Shown here piece after piece: positions 6,868 through 14,610 of a stretch of 64,000 bases of DNA (position 1 is its first letter; each line of letters starts with the position of its first letter). The DNA comes from SCTD01 sp963781675 (GTDB taxonomy: Bacteria > Actinomycetota > Actinomycetes > Mycobacteriales > SCTD01), in the NCBI GenBank assembly GCA_963781675.1, contig CAWAGF010000001.1:1178001-1242000 (forward strand), written 5' to 3'. The notes beneath the pieces were generated by a model. It worked only from the letters and a program-made list of their open reading frames with translations. It made no database searches and was not told the origin of the DNA. Both the position numbers and the translations under genes were made by a program.

Positions 6868-8176
6868 GTGCGCCGTCCCGTCCTGCTGCTGTCCGCGCTC
6901 GCCACCCTGGCGGCGTCCGCCCTCACCCCGCTCGTCCAGACCGCGTCCGCCCACGAGGGCGCGCTACCCGGTCGTCCTCATCCACGGCTGGACCGGCCAG
7001 GGCAGCTCCTGGAACAGCATGATCCCCAAGCTCCAGGCGCAGGGCATGACGGTGCTCGACTTCGACCCGAACGTCGCCGGCGTGCAGGCGCTCTCGTACT
7101 CGCCGGCCGCGGGGCAGCACGTCCCGCTGCTGGCCAAGCAGGTGCAGAGCAAGATCCAGACGGCGCTCGCGAACAACGGCTACCCGGCGACCCAGAAGGT
7201 CGACATCGTGGCCCACTCGATGGGCGGGCTGGTCAGCCGGTTCCTCATCGAGAAGCCGGGCGCCGACGTCGACTCCTGGAGCAGCAGCACCGGCTGGTAC
7301 GGCGACGGCGTCGCGGACATCCGCACCGACTGGGCCGCCCGGGTCGACGACCTGGTCATGCTCGGCACGCCGAACCACGGCACCTGGGAGGCCTGGGTCC
7401 CCGGCACGCTCGGCGTCTTCGGCGCGTGGAACGCCAGCGGCGGCGACATGAGGCCCAACAGCCTGCTGCTGCAGAAGCTGGGCTACGCCGAGCCGGCCGG
7501 CGAGTACTACACGGCCATCGGCGGCGACCCGTCGTACGGCCAGTTCCTCAAGTACGACTACACCGGCGACGGGGTCAGGCACGGCTTCGACGGCGTCGTG
7601 CCGGCCGAGTCGCCCGCGGTGACCGGCGCGGACGTCAGCTACGTCAGCAGCAACCACGGCGAGCTGCTCAAGCAGGACGCCCCGCTCGACCTCGTCATCG
7701 GCGCGCTCGGCTACACGAGCACGCAGACCGGCGGCGGCAGCAACAACCTCAACGGGACGGCCCGCATCCGGCTGGAGTACGCCGACCTCGTGCAGGACCA
7801 CGACTTCGGCACCGCGGACGAGATGCGCTTCGAGGTGTGGTTCGACAAGGACGGCAACAACGACGGCTACACCTACGTCGGCACGATCGCGTACGACCGG
7901 GACGCGCCGTACACCCAGAACTGGGGCAACAGCGGCCTGCTGCTGAGCCAGGGCATCGTCCTGCCGGGCACGAGCGCCAAGACCGACGTGAAGGTCGTCG
8001 TGTACGAGGACGACTCCGGCACCCGCGAGGCGGTCTCCACGATGTACTTCCGCGACCTGACCCTGTCCGACGACCTGGACGGCCAGGACTACTACCAGGC
8101 GTCCGCTCCCGACACCAAGGGCGGGACGAACACCCTGCGCGTCTCGCTGGTCGGCGTGACCAGCAAGCCGGTCTAG
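6868..8176 (+). CDS. Secreted lipase/esterase, alpha/beta hydrolase (single frameshift)
   Basis: A GTG start gives a clear signal peptide (RRPVLLLSALATLAASAL, then a likely cleavage at TASA). One extra base near 6955-6965 shifts the frame, after which YPVVLIHGWTGQGSSWNSM begins the hydrolase. The nucleophile elbow is VDIVAHSMGGLVSRF, and LVMLGTPNHGT is typical of class 2 lipases. After about residue 290 there is an extra domain of roughly 140 residues (RIRLEYADLVQDHDFG onwards). It is rich in aspartate and beta-type sequence, and I do not recognise it. The stop shares the palindrome CTAG with the convergent acetyltransferase gene. Confidence 0.86.
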
Positions 8177-8673
8177 CCCTCGAGCGGCAGCGCGTAGGTC
8201 CGCAGCTGCAGGCCCGGCTCGGGCGACCAGTCGAAGGACGGCGTCCGCACGAAGCCGAGCCGCTCGTAGAGGCGGTGCGCCGTCGTCATCGTCTCCTGCG
8301 ACGACAGCCGCACGAGGTGGCAGCCGTCGGCCCGCGCGGCGTCGAGGCAGGCCTGCACCAGGGCCTGACCGGTGCCGGCACCGCGCACGTCCGGGTCCAC
8401 GACGAGCATGCGGAGGACGGCCTCGCCGGGGGCGGACTGCTCGGCCCACTCGCCGCCGCGGGTGGCCACGGTGACCGCCCCGGCGAGCCGCCCGTCGACC
8501 CCCTCTTCGGTGACGGCGACCAGCACGGTGGCGCTCGCGGCGCGGGAGGCGACGTCGCGCAGGTGCGGCTCGTACTCCGGGCTGCTGAAGCCCTCGTCGC
8601 GGTAGACGCGGGCCGTCAGGTCGGCGACCGCCGCATGATCGGCGGGCTGCGCGACGCGGACGGTGATAGGCAC
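8173..8673 (-). CDS. GNAT family N-acetyltransferase
   Basis: This 166-residue protein has one GNAT fold. The N-terminal strand is ITVRVAQPADHAAVADL. The acetyl-CoA-binding motif A is EAVLRMLVVDPDVRGAGTGQ with the R-G-x-G-T-G turn, and AHRLYERLGFVRTPSF is the usual C-terminal helix and strand. The substrate is not predictable. The GTG start is 5 nt from the divergent YihY-family gene, so the two promoters must overlap. The stop codon shares CTAG with the lipase. Confidence 0.87.
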   Translation of the reverse strand: MPITVRVAQPADHAAVADLTARVYRDEGFSSPEYEPHLRDVASRAASATVLVAVTEEGVDGRLAGAVTVATRGGEWAEQSAPGEAVLRMLVVDPDVRGAGTGQALVQACLDAARADGCHLVRLSSQETMTTAHRLYERLGFVRTPSFDWSPEPGLQLRTYALPLEG

Positions 8674-8678
8674 CAGCC

Positions 8679-9536
8679 GTGTCTACCGCAGGGGGAGTGC
8701 GCGGCCTGGCGCGGGAGGTCGTGCGCGCGACCCGCGGCCACGACCTCGCGCTCTACGCCGCCGGGGTCACCTTCTACGCCGTGGTCGGGGTCGTCCCGCT
8801 GCTGCTGCTGTCGTTGTTCCTGGCCGGTCAGGTCGCCGGCGAGCAGACCGTCCGCGACCTGGCCGACGGGCTGACCGCGCTGCTGCCGGACGAGCTCGGC
8901 GCCCGCGAGGCGGCGCGCTTCCTGTCCGAGTCCGGGACCGCCATGCCTCCGCTCGGCGCGCTCGCGGCGCTGGTGCCGGCCAGCCTGTACGGCGAGGGGC
9001 TGGTGCGGGCGTTCGACCGGCTGAGCGAGTCTCCCGGCCGCCGCCGCTCCCTGCGCGGCCGGCTCGGCTCCGTCGCCGTGGTCGCCGCGAGCCCGGTGCT
9101 GCTGCTCGCCGGCCTGGCCGCCGCGCGCGGCCTGACCTCCGCCCTGGGCGACGGCCTGGGCTCCCGGCTGCTCGGCGTCTACCTGGCCTTCGTCGTCGGC
9201 TGGCTGACCATCTCGCCGGTGCTGCTGTTCGCCTACCGCGCGCTGTCCCCGGAGACCTGCAGCCTGCGGGCGCTGCTCTGGGGCGCGTTCGGTACCGGCT
9301 CCATGCTCTCCGGCACCTGCCTCGGCTTCGTGCTCTTCCTGTCGCTGGGCATCGACCTCGGCGGGGCGTACGGCGGCAACCTCGGCCTGGCCACCGCGGC
9401 GGCGACCGTCGGCTGGCTGTTCGTGCTGCACGTCGTGGTGCTGGTCGGCTACGTCACGACGCTGTGCCTGCAGGCCCGCGGCGGGCACCCCCGGGCCGAG
9501 CCGGTGGAACGGGCCCGGGTCGACAGGGCGGCCTGA
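8679..9536 (+). CDS. YihY/BrkB family inner-membrane protein
   Basis: The 285-residue protein starts with a cytoplasmic helix (REVVRATRGHDLALYAAGVTF, given here as LAREVVRATRGHDLALY). It has about six hydrophobic segments, including FYAVVGVVPLLLLSLFLAG, VAASPVLLLAGLAAARGL, YLAFVVGWLTISPVLLFAY and the last two around 9290-9470. This is the layout of the YihY/BrkB family, whose function is unknown despite the old ribonuclease BN name. It is divergent from the acetyltransferase gene, and a micro-gene follows 36 nt after its stop. Confidence 0.85.
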   Translation: MSTAGGVRGLAREVVRATRGHDLALYAAGVTFYAVVGVVPLLLLSLFLAGQVAGEQTVRDLADGLTALLPDELGAREAARFLSESGTAMPPLGALAALVPASLYGEGLVRAFDRLSESPGRRRSLRGRLGSVAVVAASPVLLLAGLAAARGLTSALGDGLGSRLLGVYLAFVVGWLTISPVLLFAYRALSPETCSLRALLWGAFGTGSMLSGTCLGFVLFLSLGIDLGGAYGGNLGLATAAATVGWLFVLHVVVLVGYVTTLCLQARGGHPRAEPVERARVDRAA

Positions 9537-9572
9537 CGTTCCCGTCGCGCGGCCGCGGGCAGGACCAAGGGC

Positions 9573-9671
9573 ATGTTCTTCTTCTTCTCGAACCGCCTCG
9601 GCTGCCTGCCGAGCCTGCTGCTGTCCCTCGTCGTGACCGGGATCCTGCTCCTGCTCTTCAACGTCCTCTAG
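9573..9671 (+). CDS. Conserved 32-residue membrane micro-protein
   Basis: The ATG opens a 32-residue frame starting MFFFFSNRLGCLPSL. A single hydrophobic helix (LLLSLVVTGILLLLF) follows and the protein stops at NVL. Very similar tiny proteins with the MFFFFSNRLGC start occur across high-GC actinobacteria as unnamed membrane peptides, so I call it real although its function is unknown. Its TAG is within a CTAG shared with the stop of the convergent dioxygenase gene. Confidence 0.7.
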   Translation: MFFFFSNRLGCLPSLLLSLVVTGILLLLFNVL

Positions 9672-10645
9672 GCCAGCGCGGCGGCCAGCCCCGGGAAGAC
9701 CTTGGCGACCTTCGCCGTGAGGTAGTCGCCGTAGACGCCCTCCCAGGCGTGCACGTCCTGCCCGTCCCACCGCTCCCGCGCCCCGTGGAAGGCGGCGTCC
9801 GGCAACGGGGTCACCGTGGCCCCCCACGACGGGTCGAGGAACAGCGGGAACGACAGTCGGTCCGCCCCCGACAGGTTGCGGACCCGGTGCGGGTTGGAGC
9901 GGTAGCCGCCGCGTGTCATCCGCTCGAGCATGTCGCCGATGTTGACGACGAAGACGTACGGGTCGGCCGGCACGTCGACCCAGGTGCCGCCGCTGCGCAC
10001 CTGCAGGCCGCCGTGGCGGTCCTGCGCGAGCAGCGTGACCAGGCCGTAGTCGGTGTGCTCGCCGACGCCCCAGGACTGCTCGTCGCCGGGCGGGTAGTGG
10101 AAGACGCGGAACAGCACGGTCGGGTCCGCGGTCAGGTGCTCGGCGAACCACCCCTCGTCCAGGCCCAGCCCGAGCGCGACGCCGCGCAGGACGGCCTGGC
10201 CGAGCGCGGTGACCTGCTCGAGCCAGCGCAGCACGACCGGCCCCAGCCCGGCCGGCTCGGCAGGGAACAGGTTCGGCCCGTGCAGCGGGGTGCCGGCCCG
10301 CACCCGCGGGTCGTCCGGCGGCAGCTCGGTGCCGAAGTAGACGCCCTCCTTCCGGTCCGGCCGGCCGGAGGTGAGCTCGCCGCCGACCGGGAACCAGCCG
10401 CGCCAGGCCACCCCGCCGCGGTCCATCGCGATCTGCGCCTTGACCTCGTCGGGCAGCGCGAAGAACTCCCGGAACAGCCGCTCCAGCTCGTCCCGCAGCT
10501 CCCGGTCGACGCCGTGCCCGGTCACCAGCAGGAAGCCGGTGTCGCGGCACGCGCGGTCGACCTCCGCACCGACGCGGGCGCGGGCCGCGGCGTCGGCCGC
10601 CGGGTCGAGCAGGGGCGACACGTCCACCAGGGGCAGGCTCGTCAT
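9668..10645 (-). CDS. Isopenicillin-N-synthase-like 2-oxoglutarate/Fe(II) oxygenase
   Basis: The 325-residue protein has the N-terminal DIOX_N domain (LPLVDVSPLLDPAA, then GFLLVTGHGVD) and the C-terminal 2OG-Fe(II) oxygenase domain. The iron ligands are in GVGEHTDYGLVTLLAQD (H-x-D) and GGYRSNPHRVRN (distal His). RLSFPLFLDP supplies the R-x-S motif that binds 2-oxoglutarate. Many bacterial homologues have unknown substrates, so assignment to beta-lactam synthesis is not justified. The ATG at 10645 precedes the first conserved strand. Confidence 0.88.
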   Translation of the reverse strand: MTSLPLVDVSPLLDPAADAAARARVGAEVDRACRDTGFLLVTGHGVDRELRDELERLFREFFALPDEVKAQIAMDRGGVAWRGWFPVGGELTSGRPDRKEGVYFGTELPPDDPRVRAGTPLHGPNLFPAEPAGLGPVVLRWLEQVTALGQAVLRGVALGLGLDEGWFAEHLTADPTVLFRVFHYPPGDEQSWGVGEHTDYGLVTLLAQDRHGGLQVRSGGTWVDVPADPYVFVVNIGDMLERMTRGGYRSNPHRVRNLSGADRLSFPLFLDPSWGATVTPLPDAAFHGARERWDGQDVHAWEGVYGDYLTAKVAKVFPGLAAALA

Positions 10646-10710
10646 GTCGGCAGCCTGCCACCGCGGGCGGCCGTACGAGGCAAGGAGGCCCCGCAGCGCC
10701 AGGCACCCGC

Positions 10711-11424
10711 TCAGCCGAGCAGGGCCCGCGCCAGCACGGCCGCCCCGCCGCAGGCCGCCAGCACCAGCGTGGTGCGCCGGGCCGCCGGCTCGCTCACCCG
10801 GCGCCCGAGCGGCACACCGAGCACGGCGCCGACCGCGAGCGCCCCGAGGCAGCCGAGCAGCAGGCCGCCGCTCACGTCGGGAAGCCCGAGCGAGGGCAGC
10901 GCGACGCAGTTCAGGCCCAGGAAGTAGGCCTGCAGGCTGGCCCGCTGCACGTCGGCCCGCCACTCCGCGTTGGCCGCCCACAGCGCGACGACAGGGCCCG
11001 CGACGCTCGCCACGACGTTGGTCAGCGCGCCGAGCACGCCGGCGGCGACCGCCCCGGCCGGGCCCCGGGCCGCGTGCCACCGCAGACCGGACGCGAGCAG
11101 TCCGACGCCGATCAGCACGACGGCGCCGGCCGCCGCGGAGGCGGGCCGTTCCGGCAGGTCCCGCACCGCCACGGCCAGCAGCGGGGTCGCGAGCGCCGAC
11201 GGGACGAGCAGCAGCAGCGTGCGCCGCGGCTCGACGAGCCGGAAGAGCCGGGCGAGCAGCACGACGTTGAGCACCAGCGACAGCGCGACAGACAGGCGGA
11301 TGCCGTCCGCGGGGCCGAGCGCGGCGACGAGCAGCGGCCCGCAGACCAGCGAGAAGCCGATGCCGCTCACGGACTGGGCGAGCGTGCCGAGCAGGACCGC
11401 CACCACGACGGCAGCGGTCAGCAC
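10711..11424 (-). CDS. TauE/SafE family anion permease
   Basis: Starting at a GTG that overlaps the end of tag, the 237-residue protein is almost entirely hydrophobic, with about seven to eight segments. It has the two TauE/SafE repeats: GTLAQSVSGIGFSLVCGPLL near the N-terminus and VLGALTNVVASVAGPVVALW in the middle. Members export or import sulfite, sulfoacetate or other organosulfur anions, and the substrate here is unknown. The GTGCTGA overlap with tag suggests one transcript. Confidence 0.85.
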   Translation of the reverse strand: MLTAAVVVAVLLGTLAQSVSGIGFSLVCGPLLVAALGPADGIRLSVALSLVLNVVLLARLFRLVEPRRTLLLLVPSALATPLLAVAVRDLPERPASAAAGAVVLIGVGLLASGLRWHAARGPAGAVAAGVLGALTNVVASVAGPVVALWAANAEWRADVQRASLQAYFLGLNCVALPSLGLPDVSGGLLLGCLGALAVGAVLGVPLGRRVSEPAARRTTLVLAACGGAAVLARALLG

Positions 11425-11978
11425 GACAGCCGCTGCGCCTCCACCTCGTCGCGGACCGGGCACGTGCGCAGGTGGTCGTTCACGAGCCCGCAGGCCTGCA
11501 GCAGCGAGTAGACGGTCGTCGGCCCGACGAACGCGAAGCCGCGCCGCTTGAGGTCCTTGGCGATGGCCGCGCTCGTCGGCGTCGAGGCGGGCAGGCCGCT
11601 CCAGCTCTCGGGCGCCGGGGAGGGCACCTCGGCGTGCGCCCACAGCAGCGCGGAGAGCCCGCCCTCGGTCCGCAGCGCGATCGTGGCGCGGGCGTTGGTC
11701 ACGCAGGCGCGCAGCTTGGGCCCGGAGCGGATCAGCCGCTCGTCCTTCATCAGCGGTGTGACGTCCAGGTCGGCCACCGCGTCCGGGTCGAAGTCGAGGA
11801 AGACCTCGCGCAGCGCCGGGCGCTTGCGCAGCACCGTGATCCAGGCGAGTCCCGCCTGGAAGCCCTCCAGGCAGACCTTCTCGTACAGCGCCTGCTCGGA
11901 CCGCTGGGGCCGGCCCCACTCCTCGTCGTGGTAGCGCTCGTAGACGGGGTCGCCGTCGCCGAAGCACCGTGCGGTCAT
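11418..11978 (-). CDS. tag: DNA-3-methyladenine glycosylase I
   Basis: The 186-residue product matches Tag over its whole length. Residues 3-22 (ARCFGDGDPVYERYHDEEWG) include the zinc cysteine and the conserved Y-H-D-x-E-W-G. FQAGLAWITVLRKRPALRE and FVGPTTVYSLLQACGLVNDH complete the catalytic fold, and the zinc site closes with His and Cys in the C-terminal NDHLRTCPV. The enzyme removes 3-methyladenine from alkylated DNA. A -10 element 7 nt upstream of the ATG suggests leaderless transcription. Confidence 0.95.
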   Translation of the reverse strand: MTARCFGDGDPVYERYHDEEWGRPQRSEQALYEKVCLEGFQAGLAWITVLRKRPALREVFLDFDPDAVADLDVTPLMKDERLIRSGPKLRACVTNARATIALRTEGGLSALLWAHAEVPSPAPESWSGLPASTPTSAAIAKDLKRRGFAFVGPTTVYSLLQACGLVNDHLRTCPVRDEVEAQRLSC

Positions 11979-11985
11979 GGGCGAG

Positions 11986-11991
11986 ACCCTA
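11986..11991 (-). promoter_or_regulatory. -10 element of tag
   Basis: On the reverse strand TAGGGT lies 7 nt before the tag ATG with no ribosome-binding site, which fits a leaderless transcript. Confidence 0.5.
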
Positions 11992-12094
11992 GGTCGTGCG
12001 GACCGTCACGCAGTCGTCGCACGACGGTCACCGGCCGGACGCCCGCGGGAGGCAGGCTCTCCCCTGCCGGGGGGCACCAACCGAGGAGGCAGCC

Positions 12095-12427
12095 ATGCAC
12101 GTCCGTCGCTCGTGGTCCGACGAGTTCGCCTTCGTCGCCGAGGACCGCCGCCGCCGCACCTCCGACCAGCTCGACCTCGGCGCCACCTGGCGCGGGGCGG
12201 GCTCGAACGACGCGTGGCGGCTGTCCTGGCTGCGCGACACCGGCGAGCTCTACCTCTGCCGGGCCGACGGGCACGACGGCTCGTGCAGCGACGTGCAGCT
12301 GCTGGCCGTCGTCGGTCGCGAGACCGAGCTCGACGCGCTGCTCGACGGCTGGCGCGAGGCTCGTACGGACCCGGACGGCCTGTCCTGGCTGTACGGCCGG
12401 GTCTCGCCGCTCGCCGCCGCCTGCTAG
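12095..12427 (+). CDS. Hypothetical protein, 110 residues
   Basis: A GAGGAGG ribosome-binding site precedes the ATG. The soluble product begins MHVRRSWSDEFAFVAEDRRR. It has a central acidic and aromatic region (LSWLRDTGELYLCRADGHD) and ends in a short helical stretch. I do not recognise a domain. It is the gene immediately upstream of pdtaS, but pdtaS has its own -10 element, so co-regulation is not shown. Confidence 0.65.
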   Translation: MHVRRSWSDEFAFVAEDRRRRTSDQLDLGATWRGAGSNDAWRLSWLRDTGELYLCRADGHDGSCSDVQLLAVVGRETELDALLDGWREARTDPDGLSWLYGRVSPLAAAC

Positions 12428-12432
12428 GTCCC

Positions 12433-12438
12433 TACCCT
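12433..12438 (+). promoter_or_regulatory. -10 element of pdtaS
   Basis: TACCCT lies 6 nt before the GTG start with no ribosome-binding site. Transcription probably starts at the start codon. Confidence 0.5.
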
Positions 12439-12444
12439 GGGCGG

Positions 12445-13923
12445 GTGTCGACGCTCGCTGACCTGGTCCGCGCCCGGACCGGGCTGGACGAGGACGACGT
12501 CGACTGGCTGCACCGGCTGGTCGGGGAGTGGCAGCTGGTCGCCGACCTGTCCTTCGCCGACCTGCTGCTGCGCGTCCGCACGACCGAGGGCGCCTGGCTG
12601 ACCGTGGCGCACATGCGGCCGACGACCGGTCCCACCACCTGGCCGGACGACCTGGTCGGGACGGAGGTGCCGGCTGCGGTGGGCCGGCGCTTCGACCGGG
12701 CGGCCGCGACCGAGCCGGTCACCCGCGGTCCCGAGCTCGAGTGGGCGCCCGCCGCGTCCGTGCGGGCGGAGGCGGTGCCGGTACGACGAGGCAGCAAGGT
12801 GGTGGCCGTCCTCACCAAGGAGAGCACCACCAGCGCCGCCCGGATGCCCAGCGCGCTCGAGCTGACCTACCTCACGACCGCCGGCGAGCTGCTGCAGATG
12901 ATCGGCGAGGGCCGCTTCCCGTTCCCCGGGGCCTCACCCGACCCGGAGCACGCCCCGCGGGTCGGCGACGGCCTGGTGCGGCTCGACCGGACCGGCCACG
13001 TCGTCTACGCCAGCCCGAACGCGCTGTCCGCCTACCGCCGGCTCGGCGTCGCGGGCGACCTGCTCGGCGCGCACCTCGGCACGACCGTCGCCCGCCTGTC
13101 CGCGGCGCCCGGTGTGCTGGACGAGCCGCGCGGGTCGGCGGCGCTCGCGGCCGTCCTGCGCTTCGGCGAGCCGCGCGAGAGCGAGGTCGAGGCGCAGGGC
13201 GCCACCGTGCTGCTGCGTGCGCTGCCGCTGGCTCCCGGTGGCGAGCGGCGCGGGGCGCTGGTGCTGGTGCGGGACGTCACCGAGCTGCGCCGCCGGGACC
13301 GGCAGATCCTCGGCAAGGACGCCACGATCCGCGAGATCCACCACCGCGTGAAGAACAACCTGCAGACCGTGGCCGCTCTGCTGCGGCTGCAGGCCCGCCG
13401 GGTGGAGTCGCCGCAGGCGCGGGCCGCCCTGGAGGAGTCGGTGCGCCGGGTGGCCAGCATCGCGATCGTGCACGAGACGCTCTCCCAGACGCTCGAGGGG
13501 CAGGTGCCCTTCGACGAGGTCGCCGACCGGGTGCTGGCCATGTGCGCCGAGGTGGCGGCGCCCGAGTCCGACGTCCGGGTGCAGCGCAGCGGGAGCTTCG
13601 GCGAGCTGCCGGCCGAGGTCGCGACGGCGCTCGCCATGGTGCTCACCGAGCTGGTGCAGAACGCCGTCGAGCACGCCTACCCGTCCCCGGCGGCCGGCGT
13701 GGTGGAGGTCAGCGCGCAGCGGGAGGCCGCAGGGCTGGTGGTGCGGGTCGCGGACCAGGGTGCCGGACTGCCGGCCGGCTTCGACCTGGACAGCACGCCG
13801 CGGCTGGGCCTGCGGATCGTGCGGACGCTGGTGGAGGGCGAGCTGCGGGGGAGCCTGTCGGTGCAGCCGGGCGCCTCCGGCGGAGCGCTGGCGGAGCTGC
13901 GGGTCCCGCTCGAGCCGGCCTGA
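12445..13923 (+). CDS. pdtaS: PdtaS-type sensor histidine kinase
   Basis: The 492-residue protein is soluble. A GAF-type domain occupies about residues 1-150, a PAS-like domain about 165-275 (DGLVRLDRTGHVVYASPNAL), and a HisKA_2 dimerisation domain follows with the phospho-accepting histidine in EIHHRVKNNLQTVAALL, near residue 297. The C-terminal HATPase is visible as VLTELVQNAVEHAY and ADQGAGLPAGF. This is the layout of PdtaS, which signals to the RNA-binding antiterminator PdtaR. In M. tuberculosis pdtaS lies next to whiB1, as it nearly does here. The pdtaR gene is not in the window. Confidence 0.92.
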   Translation: MSTLADLVRARTGLDEDDVDWLHRLVGEWQLVADLSFADLLLRVRTTEGAWLTVAHMRPTTGPTTWPDDLVGTEVPAAVGRRFDRAAATEPVTRGPELEWAPAASVRAEAVPVRRGSKVVAVLTKESTTSAARMPSALELTYLTTAGELLQMIGEGRFPFPGASPDPEHAPRVGDGLVRLDRTGHVVYASPNALSAYRRLGVAGDLLGAHLGTTVARLSAAPGVLDEPRGSAALAAVLRFGEPRESEVEAQGATVLLRALPLAPGGERRGALVLVRDVTELRRRDRQILGKDATIREIHHRVKNNLQTVAALLRLQARRVESPQARAALEESVRRVASIAIVHETLSQTLEGQVPFDEVADRVLAMCAEVAAPESDVRVQRSGSFGELPAEVATALAMVLTELVQNAVEHAYPSPAAGVVEVSAQREAAGLVVRVADQGAGLPAGFDLDSTPRLGLRIVRTLVEGELRGSLSVQPGASGGALAELRVPLEPA

Positions 13924-13947
13924 CGGCGGCGGCGGCCTGGTCGAGGG

Positions 13948-14151
13948 CTACCGGCGCTGGACCTGCGCCGCCGACGCGTCGATCCCGGGGTCCTGCGCGT
14001 TGGCTCCGGTGACCTGGCGGAACGTCAGGACGGCGCCCAGCACGAGCAGGGCCAGCAGGACCGCGGCCAGCAACCGGAAGCGCCAGAGCGCGACCCATGC
14101 CGGCGGCGCCTCACGGGCGACCACCGGTGGACGCACCCAGCGCTCGGCCAC
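13948..14151 (-). CDS. Small single-pass membrane protein
   Basis: A GTG 5 nt after the whiB1 stop begins a 67-residue frame. It has a basic N-terminus (VAERWVRPPVVAREAPP), one strong hydrophobic helix (LLAAVLLALLVLGAVL) and a polar tail (TGANAQDPGIDASAA). The orientation and spacing suggest that it is transcribed with whiB1. I do not recognise a family. Confidence 0.6.
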   Translation of the reverse strand: MAERWVRPPVVAREAPPAWVALWRFRLLAAVLLALLVLGAVLTFRQVTGANAQDPGIDASAAQVQRR

Positions 14152-14156
14152 CCGGA

Positions 14157-14408
14157 TCAGGCGGTGCGGACGCCCGCGCGGGCGCTGCGGCGCGTGAGCG
14201 CGCGGCGCTCGTCCTCGCTGGTCCCGCCCCAGACGCCGGCGTCCTGGCCGGTCTCGAGCGCCCAGGTCAGGCACGGCTCGACCGCCGGACAGCGGCGGCA
14301 CACGACCTTGGCCTGCTCCACCTGAGTCGCGGCAGGGCCCGTGGTGCCGATCGGGAAGAACAGCTCCGGGTCCTCGTCACGGCAGAGCGCGATGTGGCGC
14401 CAGTCCAT
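14157..14408 (-). CDS. whiB1: WhiB1 iron-sulfur transcription factor
   Basis: The 83-residue protein has the four cluster cysteines at positions 9, 37, 40 and 46, identical to M. tuberculosis WhiB1 numbering. They occur in HIALCRDEDPELFFP and VVCRRCPAVEPC. The turn GVWGGTSEDERR and the basic tail (RRALTRRSARAG) complete the family signature. WhiB1 binds a nitric-oxide-sensitive [4Fe-4S] cluster and region 4 of the main sigma factor. The gene sits between pdtaS and a lipid-kinase-like gene, as in mycobacteria. Two inverted repeats lie upstream. Confidence 0.95.
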   Translation of the reverse strand: MDWRHIALCRDEDPELFFPIGTTGPAATQVEQAKVVCRRCPAVEPCLTWALETGQDAGVWGGTSEDERRALTRRSARAGVRTA

Positions 14409-14474
14409 GCGTCCAACTCCTCAAGGTCTGCGGCCGCGCGCCCTCGCGCGTCGGTCGCGGTTCTGTTTCACCCT

Positions 14475-14489
14475 TGCACCGGCAGTGCA
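14475..14489 (-). promoter_or_regulatory. Inverted repeat upstream of whiB1, proximal
   Basis: TGCAC-CGGCA-GTGCA is a perfect inverted repeat with a 5-nt spacer; the flanks CCT and GGG extend the pairing with one mismatch. Its centre is about 74 nt upstream of the whiB1 ATG. The binding protein is unknown. Confidence 0.4.
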
Positions 14490-14505
14490 GGGAGAGCAAG
14501 CGTTG

Positions 14506-14522
14506 ACCGAACGCGATTCGGT
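14506..14522 (-). promoter_or_regulatory. Inverted repeat upstream of whiB1, distal
   Basis: ACCGAA-CGCGA-TTCGGT is a perfect 6-bp inverted repeat, also with a 5-nt spacer. Its centre is 32 bp (three helical turns) from the centre of the proximal repeat, so the two would face the same side of the DNA. Confidence 0.4.
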
Positions 14523-14610
14523 ACCGACCCCTGAGGTCTTGGTCACGTCGGGAACAACGACGCGGCCCTCCCCGTCCTCAGGCGGCTAAACCTCCCTGGC
14601 CGGGTGAACC

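Noticed and set aside
443..6954. Long reverse-strand open frames across galE, hsp20, pepP and pilT (up to about 1000 codons)
   Set aside because: In DNA this GC-rich, antisense frames stay open by codon bias. They are low-complexity, rich in R, A, H and V, and overlap genes with clear domains.
14549..14580. GGGAAC then GTC about 18 nt later, resembling a SigR promoter
   Set aside because: It points into the 3' end of the reverse-strand lipid kinase gene, so no gene could use it.
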